Below are positions 9,695 to 21,871 of a stretch of DNA of 64,000 nt, one piece after another. Made by a program: the position numbers and the translations under genes. A model generated the notes under the pieces. It was not told the origin of the DNA and did no database searches. It saw only the letters and a list, made by a program, of their open reading frames with translations. The stretch lies in the NCBI GenBank assembly GCA_900073065.1, contig FJOG01000020.1, forward strand, positions 1,143,695 through 1,207,694, given 5' to 3'. The DNA comes from Phialocephala subalpina. Taxonomy: Eukaryota; Ascomycota; Leotiomycetes; Helotiales; Mollisiaceae. Numbering within the stretch: position 1 is the stretch's first letter; each line of letters starts with the position of its first letter.

Positions 9695-11487
9695 TCAGCA
9701 ATCTTCATCCGAGTCAGAAACCACAACTCTAGGAACAACCTCATTCCTCCACCTCTGCTCCTCCTCAATCTGATTCCTCATTCGCTTGATAGTAAACGCC
9801 TGCATAGCACCAATGCTCGCAACAAACGCACTCCCATACCAAGCCAATCCCGTAAAATCCATCCTCGACCCAACCGTGTACAAATAACCGGCAACAGGTG
9901 GCGCCACAGTCCTACAAGCCGCACCAGCAGAAGCAGCCAGTCCATTAATCTTCCCCAACACGCATGGAGAAGGCGTCGCTTCCTTGATCAAGATCAAGAG
10001 AACTGGGTAAGCGAGAATAGACAGCAGATTGCGGATCGTGAGACAGGTATAGATTCCGTAAACGACCAAGGAAGGAGGTAGATGGGCCAGATACGGCATG
10101 ATGATATACGCAATTGGATGTAGCACAGAAACCAAGATGAACAATCTGTGGATTCCGAATGTTTCTGCTGCGATGGGGAAAACGACTGCTTGGACGAAGA
10201 GGGCTATCACGCCGTTTATGGACATGATCACACCGACTTTTTGCACGCTGAGACCGAGTCCTCCAGGCGAGAAGAAGGGGTTCCCAATTGCTGCTTGGGT
10301 CAGACTTGAGATGTTCGGTTCGCCGCGTGCGTCTTCGAGGAAAATGGGAAGGAGATGATCGTAGGTCATGCTATGATAGGTGAAGATGCCAAGGGCGATG
10401 ATGAGTGCAACGATACGTTTGGTAAAGATCTTGGGCGTGCGACTCTTCTCGGTGGCATGTCTCCATTTGCTGTCATCGCTGCCTTCAAATGTACCGTATG
10501 TATCGGCGCGTAGGTCAACCGCTGGAGTTTTGATCGCATCGGCTGTAGCAACGAGAGGAGTTTCGTCGGATACATAAGTATCGTCTGGCAAGAGAACGCG
10601 TGGCTGCATATCGGGATGGGTTTCTTCGAGCAAGAAATAACCCGCAAGAATGCTCACCAGCAGCAAACTTGAACAGAGTAAGTTTGGCAGGAGGTATGGG
10701 AAACGTCCGAAAAGGCCATCTCGGGAGAAGGTGTTGGGGAACGAAGTAGAAGGATCCGCGAACGTCCCGCCGATGGCGGGACCTAGAATCGTTCCTAAAG
10801 ACCACACGAATGGCATAATAGAATATGCTCTCGGTTCGTGCTCTGGCTTTGTTACCAACTCGGCCACCATTGTCTGTATAACTCCAATGTTGCCATTGAG
10901 CACTCCTCCAATTGCTCTCCCAGCCAGAGCGACCCAAATATTAGATGCGAATCCAACCATAATCATGCTCAGCATTGTTCCTGCACATCCCATCAGGAGC
11001 ACAGGTTTTCGGCCAACTCGATCCGAAAGGCCACCCCACTACAAGAAGTTAGTAGGTGGTTTCAAAGGATACTGAGGAGTCGAGGCGCCAAGCTCTTCGC
11101 GAGCTCGACTCCCTGCGAAATGGTAGAATCAGGGCGGGATTTATACATACAAACATGCCCGTCAAGGACTCAGCCAGCGCGAAGGCCGAGATGAGCAGAC
11201 CGGCGTAGAACGAGGCATCGCTCTCGTCGCCGACATGGAATTTCTTGACGAGTGGCCAGGCATATGGGAAGATGGAGGTGAGTGCAATTGGTTCTGCAAG
11301 TCGGACAATGGCTAGAAACACACGTCGTCGAGTCAGTTTTCTGTATATGTCATGGTAGACCAAGTGGGACTTCGGCGGTGTGGCATGATGCGCACACAAA
11401 GAGAAATATATACGTACCAAGAAGAAATAACTGAACCGTAGGAAACTTCTCAGGGTCTCGACTCGAACTCTGTCTTGTTAGGACCAT
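9695..11487 (-). CDS. MFS transporter, DHA1/ZIF1-like subgroup
   Basis: Three exons (11487-11418, 11311-11151, 11038-9695) give 524 residues with about 12 hydrophobic segments. The start is the ATG of MVLTRQSSSRDPEKFPT; FPTVQLFLLAIVRLAEPIALTSIFPY opens TM1. The loop 2-3 signature GGLSDRVGRKPVLL is intact, and RAIGGVLNGNIGVIQTM and GPAIGGTFADP follow in TM4-5. A soluble central loop and TPSPCVLGKINGLAASAGAACRT in the C-half resemble the fungal/plant ZIF1-like DHA1 branch. Substrate unknown; export of a small organic molecule by proton antiport is inferred from the family. Intron 2 (112 nt) is an introner-like element inserted exactly between GMF and WGGLSD. Confidence 0.87.
11039..11150 (-). 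repeat. Introner-like element, family 1, in MFS transporter gene
   Basis: A 112 nt GT-AG intron (gtatgtataaatcccgcc at the start, ctaacttcttgtag at the end). A gapless comparison by eye with the intron at 61548-61659, in an unrelated gene, shows 99 of 112 identical positions. The middle holds an inverted repeat (gagtcgagctc against gagcttggcgcctcgactc) that can form a hairpin. Confidence 0.88.
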
Positions 11488-13660
11488 GATCCTTCTGCCG
11501 ATGTGATTCTTACGGCTGGAAAGTCGGGATTGAGTCTCTGCGGCAATAAAAGGACGCTGCGACAACAGAGAAGGAGGATCAATCCGACTTATCTTGCTCT
11601 TTCTGGATGAGTAAAAGAGAAAGAGAAAGAGAAAGAGAAAGATCGATTGCGGAAATTCGAAGTGAGAAATTTTACGAGAGAGCGAACAATTTGAAAAGCG
11701 CTGTGACGGGAAAGACAGAAAAGAAAGAAAGATTTCTAGGTGATGGAGGGCGGAGGAAGAGAATTATAGTATGGATGGGGTACTGTAGCGTATGTGGGCC
11801 AACGCGATCTCCTCGGGTTCAGGTTACGGTTAGGTGTTGTCCACAGGGAAAGTGCGTTCCTGGCTGTTGCTCCCGTTTTGCCCTGCCCTGCCCTGGGCTG
11901 CCTTGCGCTGCCTTGATTTGCACCCGTACTTCGTACTGTATCAACTACTGGTTCCATTCCATTCCATTCCTCTGGTGAGAAGGTTTTACCGTGCTGGCTC
12001 TATCTCGCTCTGGTGGGGCGACAAAATATCTCGAAATGTGTATCCCGGATCCCAGTAAGATAGATACCATCAGAGCTAGTGATTGGACACCCCATCACCC
12101 ATAACCTTACGGCATCCAAGCGTTTATCCTCCGGAAGCAAGGCTATCAGGATTCAGGATGTGCAGCGCCAGCCCAGCGAAGGAAGAGGACGACCGGGTCA
12201 AACTTTTACGTCAGAGCCAATCGTATGTTCATCCTGTGACTTCTTTTCTTCCAATCCTCTACTCGTTATATTCGTTTTGGTTCTTCGTTCATTTCGTGTC
12301 GCATAAAAATGCTACAGGATCTTTGGCAGACGGAAGTCCACGTCCAAGTCCAAAATGGCTGGAGACGAGCGAGGATCAATGGAGCTTCGTAGCGTGTCAA
12401 CAGGGATTAAAACAGCCGGAACGTTTTTTTTCCAGAACCGCACGGACATCCTTCCGCACCCATGCCACAGTACTGTACCAAAGTCGATGGCGGTGAGCGT
12501 TGATCAACACGCCCCTCATCTCGCTCCATCCATTCCGAGGCAAACCCCTCTCGCACGTGCAAGGATACCGAAAGCAGAAGTGTCCTGCTAAGACTATCCC
12601 ATTGTTTCTAAACACACTCTCACCCAGCAGCACCAACCGCCCCCCGGCTCTCCTCCGACTCCGCTTATCTCCTGCACGCTCAACGTCTGGCACACACTTT
12701 CATCAGCACACTGCATCTCCCACCAAACACACAGAGAAAACTACCGAGCTGCAGTATCTGCATCCCCTTCTGCACATCAAGAGATAGGCGTCTTTCTGGA
12801 CGACTGAAGGATGCTCTTTCCGGCTTCTATTATCCCGAGGAACGGCCCGGTTGTGCCAGAAGTGTGCTGTTTTGATTGAGAGGCCGTTTTGGAAACGAGT
12901 GAATCTGCACGCATCATCTACCTGCATACTCGAGTAAGAGCTGGCGATTGCGAGAAGGATGGCTACACGTGCGATAACAAAGTCGCACGACGGGTTGTTC
13001 TTCTATCTATCATAGCAAACCTATTTGCAATTGTGAGTGAAATTGGATAGTGGATGAATGTAGATGGATACGCCGGGTCAAAACGGATGTTGACAACTCA
13101 TTTTGCATGCGCGAGAGATAACTCCTCTCATTCTAAGTGGCAACTTAGGATGATTAACATTCTTCTAAAGGATGACTTATATGTGATGTTGAATCATATC
13201 GTGAAGTCTAAAATTGGGTTATAAAGATAAGTGATGATTTTGACTTTCACATGCTGGCGGCGGTGAATGGCTTGAGTCGTGTGCTGTGAGAACAAGGCAG
13301 AATTTGAAGCATGGTTTTTTCCCAACGGAAATTTGAGAGATTCCAGTCTGTGCTCGATGTTTATTTTGTCATGCTCTTGAGTTTTGAGGATGTTGAGGTG
13401 AGGTGTGATCATGAACTTCTCGTGACCGCGGACGCAGGAAAAAGGGGGTTCGCTTAAAGGTGGGATGAAAAGTCCGACCGAAGCTTAAGTGAATCCAGAA
13501 AGCGAACGAGGGTTGAAAGCAAGAAGAATTTAAGTGAAGAAGCAGATATAGTATTAAATGTCTGAAGTACTAGTACAAGTCAAAGACGCACGACACCGTC
13601 TTCACCACTCTTACCTCAACTCAGTCCTATCCTCCGATGTCAACACAAACGATATCCAAT
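11488..13660. other. Intergenic, no supported gene
   Basis: About 2.2 kb upstream of the transporter and downstream of the HEVGH protein gene. It contains an AAGAGA simple repeat at 11614-11641 and GCCCT/GCCTT tracts near 11880-11915. Short open frames at 12.1-12.8 kb lack domains. Confidence 0.5.
11614..11641 (+). repeat. AAGAGA simple repeat
   Basis: A purine-only microsatellite of hexamer units lying upstream of the MFS transporter start; on that gene's coding strand it is a TCTCTT pyrimidine tract. Confidence 0.8.
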
Positions 13661-16600
13661 TCAAAGCACGCCACTGAACCCATCACCTTGAGGCCCCACA
13701 TGAGATAGCCTCCTCACCACCCTAGCCATATTGTCTGGTGAATCCTTAGGGATACCATCTGTATCAACCAAAGGCTTCAAATTAGGCATCCCAGGATTCT
13801 CAGCCAACTGATCGATCCGATTTTCCTTCTCCTCCTGCAGCTCCTCAATATCTTGGAACGTATCCAACATCTCAGACGTCGAATTCGCAATCACGTTCTT
13901 TAGATGAGGTCTCAAAGGATCGATACCACCGCCTGCAATAATGACCTTGTCAAGAGCACTGCCTTGCTGAGAAATCGATTTCATGCGCTCACGGAAGGTG
14001 GGCTCGATGTTGCCGTGTTGAAGGTCGTATTCGCGCTTGAGAGGGGGTTCGACTTTGGGGGCTGTTGGTGGTGCTGGCGGATCTGTGTTCTTGGGAGGAC
14101 AGACGCAGTTGTCACAGTGACCTGTGCTGCTCCTGTTTCTACCAGCACTGCTGCTCGCACTTCCCCCATTTCCGCTCCCTCCATCATCAGTTCCACTGCG
14201 CGGAAGCCCAGCCCTCGGGACAAAAACTGGTATCAAGGGCGATTCTGGTTCTGGAGTTGGCACTTTCAGAGCCTCTGTTGTCATCTCCAGGCTTGTCCAG
14301 TCTATTTTGGCACCAGAGACAGAAAGAGAGGAAAGAGGTGCGTCGTCTGGACCAAGAGTGTTTTGGCGGTCAGCGCCAAAGTAGATTTTGATGTCTTGAT
14401 CTGCTGGTATCTTGGTAAGCTCAAAAAGGTACCCTTTCAGAGCCTGTACAGTGGTCCTTTCGACCGCCACGTCAAATGCATAGTGCTCGATACCATGGTC
14501 GTCAACTCTGTCTATGGGGTTGCCGTTGTCATCAAGCCCAATCTCGAGTATGGTCCGGTCGAGCAAGCCTCCTATATATTGCTCATCTCGAAATCTCTGC
14601 ACTCGAAGCCTGAGAGTCGCATTGTCACCCCATTGCGGGAGGTTATGGGTGCGAAAGAAGGTAGCGAATTCAGCAAAAGACCAAGTGTCATAATCGCTGG
14701 TGACGTCTGGTGGCAATGGCTCGCTTAGGAAATCTTTCTTCAGTATGGATTTTGCATCTGCCAAGTCCATGCGAAGCCACCTTCTGGCGCGGTCTCGAAG
14801 TCGTTGATCCTCTCCAAACTTTGGCAGACCTTGGATGATACAGAGGTCTTTAACATCTTTGCTATCCCAGTGTTCGAAAGATGCAAGACGTTGTTGTTTG
14901 ATCTTTACAAGAGCCAAAGGATCATTGACCCACAGCTCTTCTGCGTTTCGAAAATGGTAACTTCGTATTCGTTCAATCAGAGCTCTGTCAACTTTATCGT
15001 CGGCAGAAAGCTTGCTGCGCTGCAAGGCTTCGTCCGTTGGGAACGGGCCTGGCTCAATGTGTTTGCCTATACAAAAGTCTCGCGCGATTTCATGTGTAAC
15101 TCTTCCCGTGAGACGCTCAACACTGGTGCTCTTGAGGTAGTCGTCTATCGATTGTCCGCCATTTAGTAGCTTCTGTCTCTTGGCTGGTCTGTCGTCGTCC
15201 TCGTCTGTAACTTTGGAAGAAGCTGTATTGACTGTGTCCGGAGGAGAATACTTGACCTCAGCCCTGGTTACCTTAGAGGAGGGGTTAACATTGGTGTCCT
15301 CCGAAATATAGTCCATCTTTACCGCCCCATCGTCAAGGTATTGGTAAGCACTGAGATTGAACCCATACTCTCCCAAGTCCTCGAAGTCCTCGTCGTCGTC
15401 TTCCCCAAACGGGTTTTCCCCTTTCCGATATGGCTTGAAATGGGGTCTCAATTCTTCTTTAACCTTTTCAATCTCCGTGTTAGGGATGGTTTTTATGGCA
15501 GCATCAGGAAATTTGCCTCTATCCTTGTATCGCCTTTCCCATTCTGGCTTTCGACCTTGGAAGGGTACTGTCCAATTCCGTGCCCTAGCGGTCGCGACGG
15601 GGACGCTGGCGCTTGAGTTAGTCGATGGCCTCAGGGCCGCCACGGCCCTTGCTGAGAAAGCGCCGTCCGTTTGACTTTCGAGGTGATCCCAGAAGTTTTG
15701 CGTCAGGACCTGCTTCATGTACGAGATGGGTATCGCGAACTGAGTTCGGTAAAGAGGTCGATCAGTTCTACCAGTGACGTCTGTGGTAAGGTAGGGGTCC
15801 CAGATGGCGGCGGATTCGAAGTGTAGAGGTACACCAGCACTGACCTTGGCTGTTCTGACACGAAAGCCAGAGAACAGAAAAGCTTCGAAGCAGAATCCCA
15901 GTTCTGCTTGGGCGTAATCTTTAACAAACGGTTCCTCGCCCATTTGACCATAATCTTGGTCTCGAAAATCCTGACACCAGACTACATGACCAACTTCGTG
16001 AGTAATGGTGACTGCTGCGTGGAATACCGCTCGAAGGCGAGACTCGCTATCAGGAGGGTAGGACTTAATGGCGTCGAGGTACTGATGCATGATCCCGACA
16101 AGAAGGGGTCGACGTTGGCACCCTTGTTGCCGCGCATCGTCGTCATAAGTACTGATTGTATCCTTTTCAAGTGTTGGCCATGGCTCTTGTGCATAAAATC
16201 CTTCCTTCACATGTCTCGTCATCCCAAGAGCACCATTGTCCGCTAACGTCTTATTGAGGCGCCATTCTATATCTTCGGCAATCTCTTCGAGTTCCTTGCG
16301 TGTCTTCTTCAGATCGTCGTCGCCCAAGGATTTTCTTCTGAAGTCGATACAAATCTCTGTTCGATTCTCCTTTTTTGCGCTAAGCTGGTCATGTAGATCC
16401 TCTGAGGGTAGGAACTGTGCCAAGTAGTCCGTCCCCGCTGCAATGAGGTTCGATGCCAATCGTAGACTGGGCAGAAGTAGGTTGAAATCATGGTCTTTCA
16501 CATTGGTCCACTTCTCTCGCACCAAAAGCGGGTGTAGTTCATTTGCGAGGTCAGGAGCCTGGACAGGTCCAGTGTCTAGATGCAGTCAGCAACGTGTGAT

Positions 16601-16698
16601 GGAGCATTACGTGCCAGAAGAAGCTTGCACATACTGATGGCTCCAGCTCTCTCTAGTTCAGCAGTATCCCAATATTTGCTAGAATTTTCATCCGACAT
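13661..16698 (-). CDS. Large hypothetical protein with HEVGH zinc-peptidase-like motif and SAP-like segments
   Basis: Two exons (16698-16635, 16575-13661; the intron 16634-16576 keeps the frame) encode 992 residues starting MSDENSSKYWDTAELERAG. An N-terminal helical part leads to AAVTITHEVGHVVWCQDFRD (HExxH, about residue 200), followed ~25 residues later by AELGFCFEAF, where a Glu could be the third zinc ligand as in gluzincins. The middle is acidic with a KRQK patch. Two helical stretches (SKDVKDLCIIQGLPKFGEDQ and WSFAEFATFFRTHNLPQWGD) look like degenerate SAP-type repeats. A Ser/Gly/Pro linker with CDNCVCPP and a charged C-terminal helix end the protein. No signal peptide. Catalysis is plausible but unproven; such large proteins are common and uncharacterised in leotiomycetes. 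Confidence 0.8.
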
Positions 16699-17659
16699 GT
16701 TGTCCAGAACAATTCAATCAGTACAGAAAGAGCTACCGTGTTAAAATTTCAGAGCATTTGAGAGGAGAGACCGCATCTCGTGCTGTCCGAGGACATTGCT
16801 GAGCGCATTCCAGAACATTAAAAACAATACTTCTGAGCTTTGGAATGTAGAGACTAGTACGCAACTCTGGAATGCTGTTGCAGCATTTTCGAGGCCCTCT
16901 GTAGCAGCGTCCCTCAAAAGCAAGCTGCAAAGAAACGCATGTCGTCCTTCAGCTCCAAGCGGCGCAACTTCAAGCACGCGCACATAACTCCAGCTCGGTC
17001 TTCGGGAATATAATATAATAACTTGCTCACAACGAATGCGATCAAGAGGCACGAAAAAGCAGAAGTCGAGTTCGACGAATCCAGACCCATGTTCTCGGGA
17101 CGGGGCTATGTGCTAATCCATGGTGGGTGGTCAGCATTTCTGGGAGCTAGTGTTGCACAATTGGATAATCTGCACAAACTGCTTTTTGGCGCTGGAGAAG
17201 CCGGGATGAGATGTATAAAGGGTGTTTTATGCACGCAAAGGCTGGCGGAGATTACCACGACAGGAGACGAAGCACGCCGTCTAATAGGCGGGCTAGGGCC
17301 CGACCATAGAAAGCCTTGTTTTCGCGAGCTGGGACTTGCTGCAAGTTGGTTACCATCGCTGCATCTTCACGGGAACAGAGTGCCGGTGATGGATCTGCAC
17401 AACTTCAACAGAGAGAAGGAGTCGGTCTTTCGGTAGGTCAGAGAGGTTCCCGCTTCTCGATGTACTCTTCTCCATTTCCTTTCTTTTCTCTTCTTTCATG
17501 CAAGTTATTTTCGTCTTCTGCAGGCCTTCTTCGAGCAAACATTGCTTTCCTATCAGGCCATCTCTGTTTGCTGCGCCTGAGTAAACATCCCGCTGCTGTT
17601 TCCTGAAGTCCTGTACCCTGCAAACACCTTGCAGAGGGGAACTTCCAGATCTACGCGCC
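16699..17659. other. Divergent promoter region
   Basis: About 960 bases between the divergently transcribed HEVGH protein and the MFS transporter, presumably holding both promoters. No supported gene. Confidence 0.5.
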
Positions 17660-20443
17660 ATGGCCTCTAAGAATGAACCCAAAGGGGAGGGCGACGTCGA
17701 AAATGGCACAATTCGCACCGAGTCGACGACGTACAACTCAGATCTCGAGAAGGCTGAGCCAAGGCTGGTGGCTGAGGGAGCCGTTGGAGAGCCTGATTCG
17801 GACCACGAGGAGGTGGAACAGATGGACGAGGGGCATCTAGACGACCTAGTCAGACAATATGCAAGTTTCTTGTCTGATCACCCAGTGTTCAATGCTAATA
17901 GTTCCACCAGAGCAAAGCGTCCATAAAAGCCGGCCCACGAGAAAAAGGCGACGAGAACGAAATCCGCAGAGTGACCACGAAGTCGAGTACGAGGAGCAGA
18001 ATATCCCGAATAGCCACGAACCTCACATCCAAGAGCAAGAAAGCACGCCTCGCGCCAGCCCCTCTGCCGCTATCAGATCTTGACAATGGCATTGTGGGAT
18101 GGGAATCACAAGACGACCCCGATATGCCCCTCAACTTTCCCGAGAGTCGCAAATGGTTCCTCATATCGTTACTCGCAAGCATTACATTCATCTCGCCCCT
18201 CGCCTCGTCGATGTTTGCCCCCGCAGTATCGTTCATGGACACAACATTCCACAATTCGTCCCTTCTTCTCAGCTCTCTGTCCGTGAGCATTTTCGTCCTT
18301 GGATACGTGATCGGTCCCCTTATATTGGCACCATTGTCTGAGATCTATGGCCGTCGCTATGTTCTCACTGGTGCCAATGTATTCTTCTGTGTCTGGCAAA
18401 TCGGTTGTGCTCTGTCACCTAACCTTTCGGCTTTGATTGTCTTTCGATTTCTGTCTGGAATTGGCGGTTCTGGATGTCTGACTATTGGAGGAGGAGTTAT
18501 TGCTGATCTTTTTCATCCGGATCGACGTGGACTTGCAAGTTCAGTCTACAGTCTAGGCCCGCTCTTTGGACCGGTAGTTGGACCTATATGTGGTGGTTTC
18601 ATTGGCCAGAGGATTGGATGGAGGGTAAGAACAATATTTTTCATTCTAAATCCGCTTGGTGGCTAGTGTTGTCATTTGTGCTTTGCTTCTGTCCACTACG
18701 AGGATTACTGAGTGCTAAATATTATTTCCTAGTGGGTATTCTGGATTCTCCTTATTGCAGGTTCCAGTGTCACAATCGGCATTGAGCTCTTGAACCGAGA
18801 GACGAATCCAAGAGTCCTGATCCATCGAAAAGTCAAACGTAAGCTGCTACTCCTCCATGGGACATTCAGAGCTGATTGAATCCAGGCCTTTCCAAGGAGT
18901 TGAATCGAACCGACCTTCGCAGCTGCTACGATACAAATGGGCTAGTACACTCACCAACTCGCATCCNNNNNNNNNNNNNNNNNNNNNNNNNNNNNNNNNN
19001 NNNNNNNNNNNNNNNNNNNNNNNNNNNNNNNNNNNNNNNNNNNNNNNNNNNNNNNNNNNNNNNNNNNNNNNNNNNNNNNNNNNNNNNNNNNNNNNNNNNN
19101 NNNNNNNNNNNNNNNNNNNNNNNNNNNNNNNNNNNNNNNNNNNNNNNNNNNNNNNNNNNNNNNNNNNNNNNNNNNNNNNNNNNNNNNNNNNNNNNNNNNN
19201 NNNNNNNNNNNNNNNNNNNNNNNNNNNNNNNNNNNNNNNNNNNNNNNNNNNNNNNNNNNNNNNNNNNNNNNNNNNNNNNNNNNNNNNNNNNNNNNNNNNN
19301 NNNNNNNNNNNNNNNNNNNNNNNNNNNNNNNNNNNNNNNNNNNNNNNNNNNNNNNNNNNNNNNNNNNNNNNNNNNNNNNNNNNNNNNNNNNNNNNNNNNN
19401 NNNNNNNNNNNNNNNNNNNNNNNNNNNNNNNNNNNNNNNNNNNNNNNNNNNNNNNNNNNNNNNNNNNNNNNNNNNNNNNNNNNNNNNNNNNNNNNNNNNN
19501 NNNNNNNNNNNNNNNNNNNNNNNNNNNNNNNNNNNNNNNNNNNNNNNNNNNNNNNNNNNNNNNNNNTCCTCAACGGCATCGTCCGCCCACTCAAGATGCT
19601 CTTCCTCTCGCCCATTATCTTCCTTCTCTCGCTATATATGTCAGTAGCTTATGGTCTCCTATACCTGCTATTCACAACCATCACTCAAGTTTTCGTGGAA
19701 ACCTACCATTGGCAACCGGATATTTGTGGTCTCGCATACATTGGTCTCGGAATCGGCTTCTTTGCCGGTCTCGGTGTTGTAGCCAGGATTTCAGATAGCA
19801 CTGTTGTACGGATGACGAAAGCAAACAACGGCGTGTTCGAACCTGAGATGAGATTGCCGGCTTGCATCTTCTTTGCTTGTTGGCTGCCTGTGACGTTCTT
19901 TTGGTACGGATGGGCTGCCGATAAAGCCGTACATGTAAGTTCAGCCCTCTCTTCCCTTAATTACTTTGAATCGAAGCTTATGCCTTAAAGTGGATCGTCC
20001 CAGTCGTAAGTCGACTTCTTCTGAGCCATATTTCCTCTTCTGGATTCTCAATGAGTTCTGTTCGCTGTAATGCCAAATTCAGGCACTTGACTCCCAAACA
20101 ACTCCCAATATATCTGAAAGAAGCAAGCTGATTCGAAGATGTTGCCCTCTAGCTCGGCTTGATCCCCTTCGGCTTCGGCATGATGGGCATCTTCATCCCA
20201 ATCCAAACCTACACCATCGACTCCTTCCCCCAATTCGCAGCTTCCGGAGTCGCAGCCCTAACTGTATCTCGCTCTCTCTTCGGAGCCTTTCTTCCTCTTG
20301 CCGGTCCGAGCATGTATGCGAAACTAGGTTTGGGATGGGGAAATTCTGTGTTGGGATTCATTGCTATTGGCTTGATTCCTGCTCCGTTGTTGATTTATAA
20401 GTTTGGTGAGAGGATTAGGAAGAATCATCCTGTTAAGTTGTGA
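17660..20443 (+). CDS. MFS multidrug transporter, DHA1 12-TM type (interrupted by assembly gap)
   Basis: Exons: 17660-17860, 17911-18624, 18733-18838, 18886-18966 into the gap, then 19567-19934, 19991-20005, 20153-20443. A long acidic/basic cytosolic N-terminus precedes PDMPLNFPESRKWFLISLLA at TM1. PLSEIYGRRYVL is the loop 2-3 signature; FRFLSGIGGSGCLTIGGGVIADLF and [24 protein letters not shown] are the TM4-5 motifs of fungal DHA1 polyamine/drug antiporters. The C-half has GFGMMGIFIPIQTYTID and ends RKNHPVKL. Intron 1 is GC-AG; a 15 nt exon (WIVPV) lies between the last two introns, the second of which is introner-like. About 600 nt of the middle are missing, so integrity cannot be confirmed. 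Confidence 0.85.
17861..17910 (+). other. GC-AG intron, 50 nt
   Basis: The frame requires splicing from RQY to SKAS. The only fitting donor is GCAAGT directly after TAT, with GCTAAT as branch-like site and CCACCAG as acceptor. GC-AG introns are a known minor class in fungi. Confidence 0.7.
18967..19566. other. Assembly gap (600 N)
   Basis: A run of 600 N inside the MFS transporter gene. It removes roughly the central loop and TM6-7. The round length suggests an estimated rather than measured size. Confidence 0.99.
20006..20152 (+). repeat. Introner-like element, family 3, in MFS transporter gene
   Basis: A 147 nt GT-AG intron. Its first bases (gtaagtcgacttct) match the donor end of the GC-AG intron at 58076. 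Its middle (tgagttctgttcgctg) and 3' part (agcaagctgattcgaagatg) match the introns at 60413, 60683 and, on the other strand, 53919-53777. Confidence 0.82.
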
Positions 20444-21871
20444 GGTTTGCTATTGTTATGTGGTAGGAGTAATGATCTGAAAAACGGGAGAGTGGTATCT
20501 TCTTTGGAGTTTGGGGGCATAGCGTTGGCATTGAGCGAGTCTGCAAAGCTGCAGACCAGAGATCTGGGATTTTGTGGTCGGTTTGTGGAGGATATATAAA
20601 ATTGGGGATCTTTCCGATCAAGAGGGCATTCTTGTACATTCGATTAGCTGCTGAGTATCGCATAGCTCATAATTACCGAACGATAGCCAGCTAGCTTCCT
20701 TGTTTTCAGTGGACGTGGGATTGAAAGGGCATCTTACGCCAACGGGTTGATCGTGAAACGTCTTTGACAAAGGCAAGCATGAAGGGTTAGCAAGAGGATC
20801 AGCAGTGGCAATGAAGACAGCTATCGGAACCCATCGACCTAGCGTAAGAACGAGCCGAGAGATGCCCAGAAGCCAAAGTGGAAAAGAAATCCTTTCGCCC
20901 GATGAAAGATCATGTTGAACACATCAAATCCTGGAACCAGTGTGAAAAGAGTAGCTGAAAGTTTGTCCAGCGGCCCATTTCATCTCCGCGCCAAGGCTGT
21001 CAAAGGGCTTCCCCAAGACCTTCATTCCAGATATCCTTAATAGATCTAGTGTGAAAGCGATCATACTAGAAAGTTCTAGCAATTAATTCCGATGTACCGC
21101 TCATTTGAGACTTAAGACGTGAGAGCTTCTTTGTTCACTTTTGGAGGTCGTGTTTATAGGAGCTGAGGAAATTGATTGCTGCATCTCTCGATTTTTCCTT
21201 TATTTCGAATCTGTAACTTCATCCTGTGGGGTGTGAGAACATACTACGCTTTACATCCTGTGCTTCCACTCCAAGTGGTCTCTTCAGCTTCGGGAATTGT
21301 CACGAGAGAGTGTGACACGTGCGTTGGCGATCAAGAAAGGGGTTACATCCAACGAAAACTTCCAACACAAACACCGAATTACTCCATTTGCTACACTCAA
21401 CGATTGCTCACGACTTCAAGGAGGTGAGATGAGTTTTGAAAAAAACAATAGGTAAACGGAGGTAGGGTTTGAGCGCTCAGTTCGTGATAATGATTGCTAA
21501 GGAGGGAGCCGAGGTCGGCTCCAAGTAGGAACGTATGTTCCTGGTGGTAGATGAAGATTTCTGAGTCAAGCTGGGATATTCAAGGAGCGCATGTTATATG
21601 ATGTAGTACATCGAGTATGTCTTTCCCCTTCTTTCCCCTCCGTCGTCACAGGCTACCATTTTGGAGCGTACCACTCAGTGAACTTTTAATTTATTTCATC
21701 GCTTCATTATCTATCATTTCTCGGGCAATCATTGAAGACGCACCAGGAGTAAATGCAAGATCAAATCCATCTCAAATAGCCACCTTCATATGAGCAGCAA
21801 TTAAAATCTATGCCATCTCATCGTACAAGCCAAAATAGCCAAGCAAGCCAGAATCGAAATAAATATGATAT
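20444..21871. other. Intergenic, no supported gene
   Basis: About 1.4 kb between convergent genes. No domain-bearing frame; the ORF at 21.18-21.43 kb has no features. Confidence 0.5.

Noticed and set aside
13904..14728. 274-codon plus-strand open frame
   Set aside because: It lies antisense within the large HEVGH protein exon, has no domain or start context, and mirrors the codon structure of the real gene.
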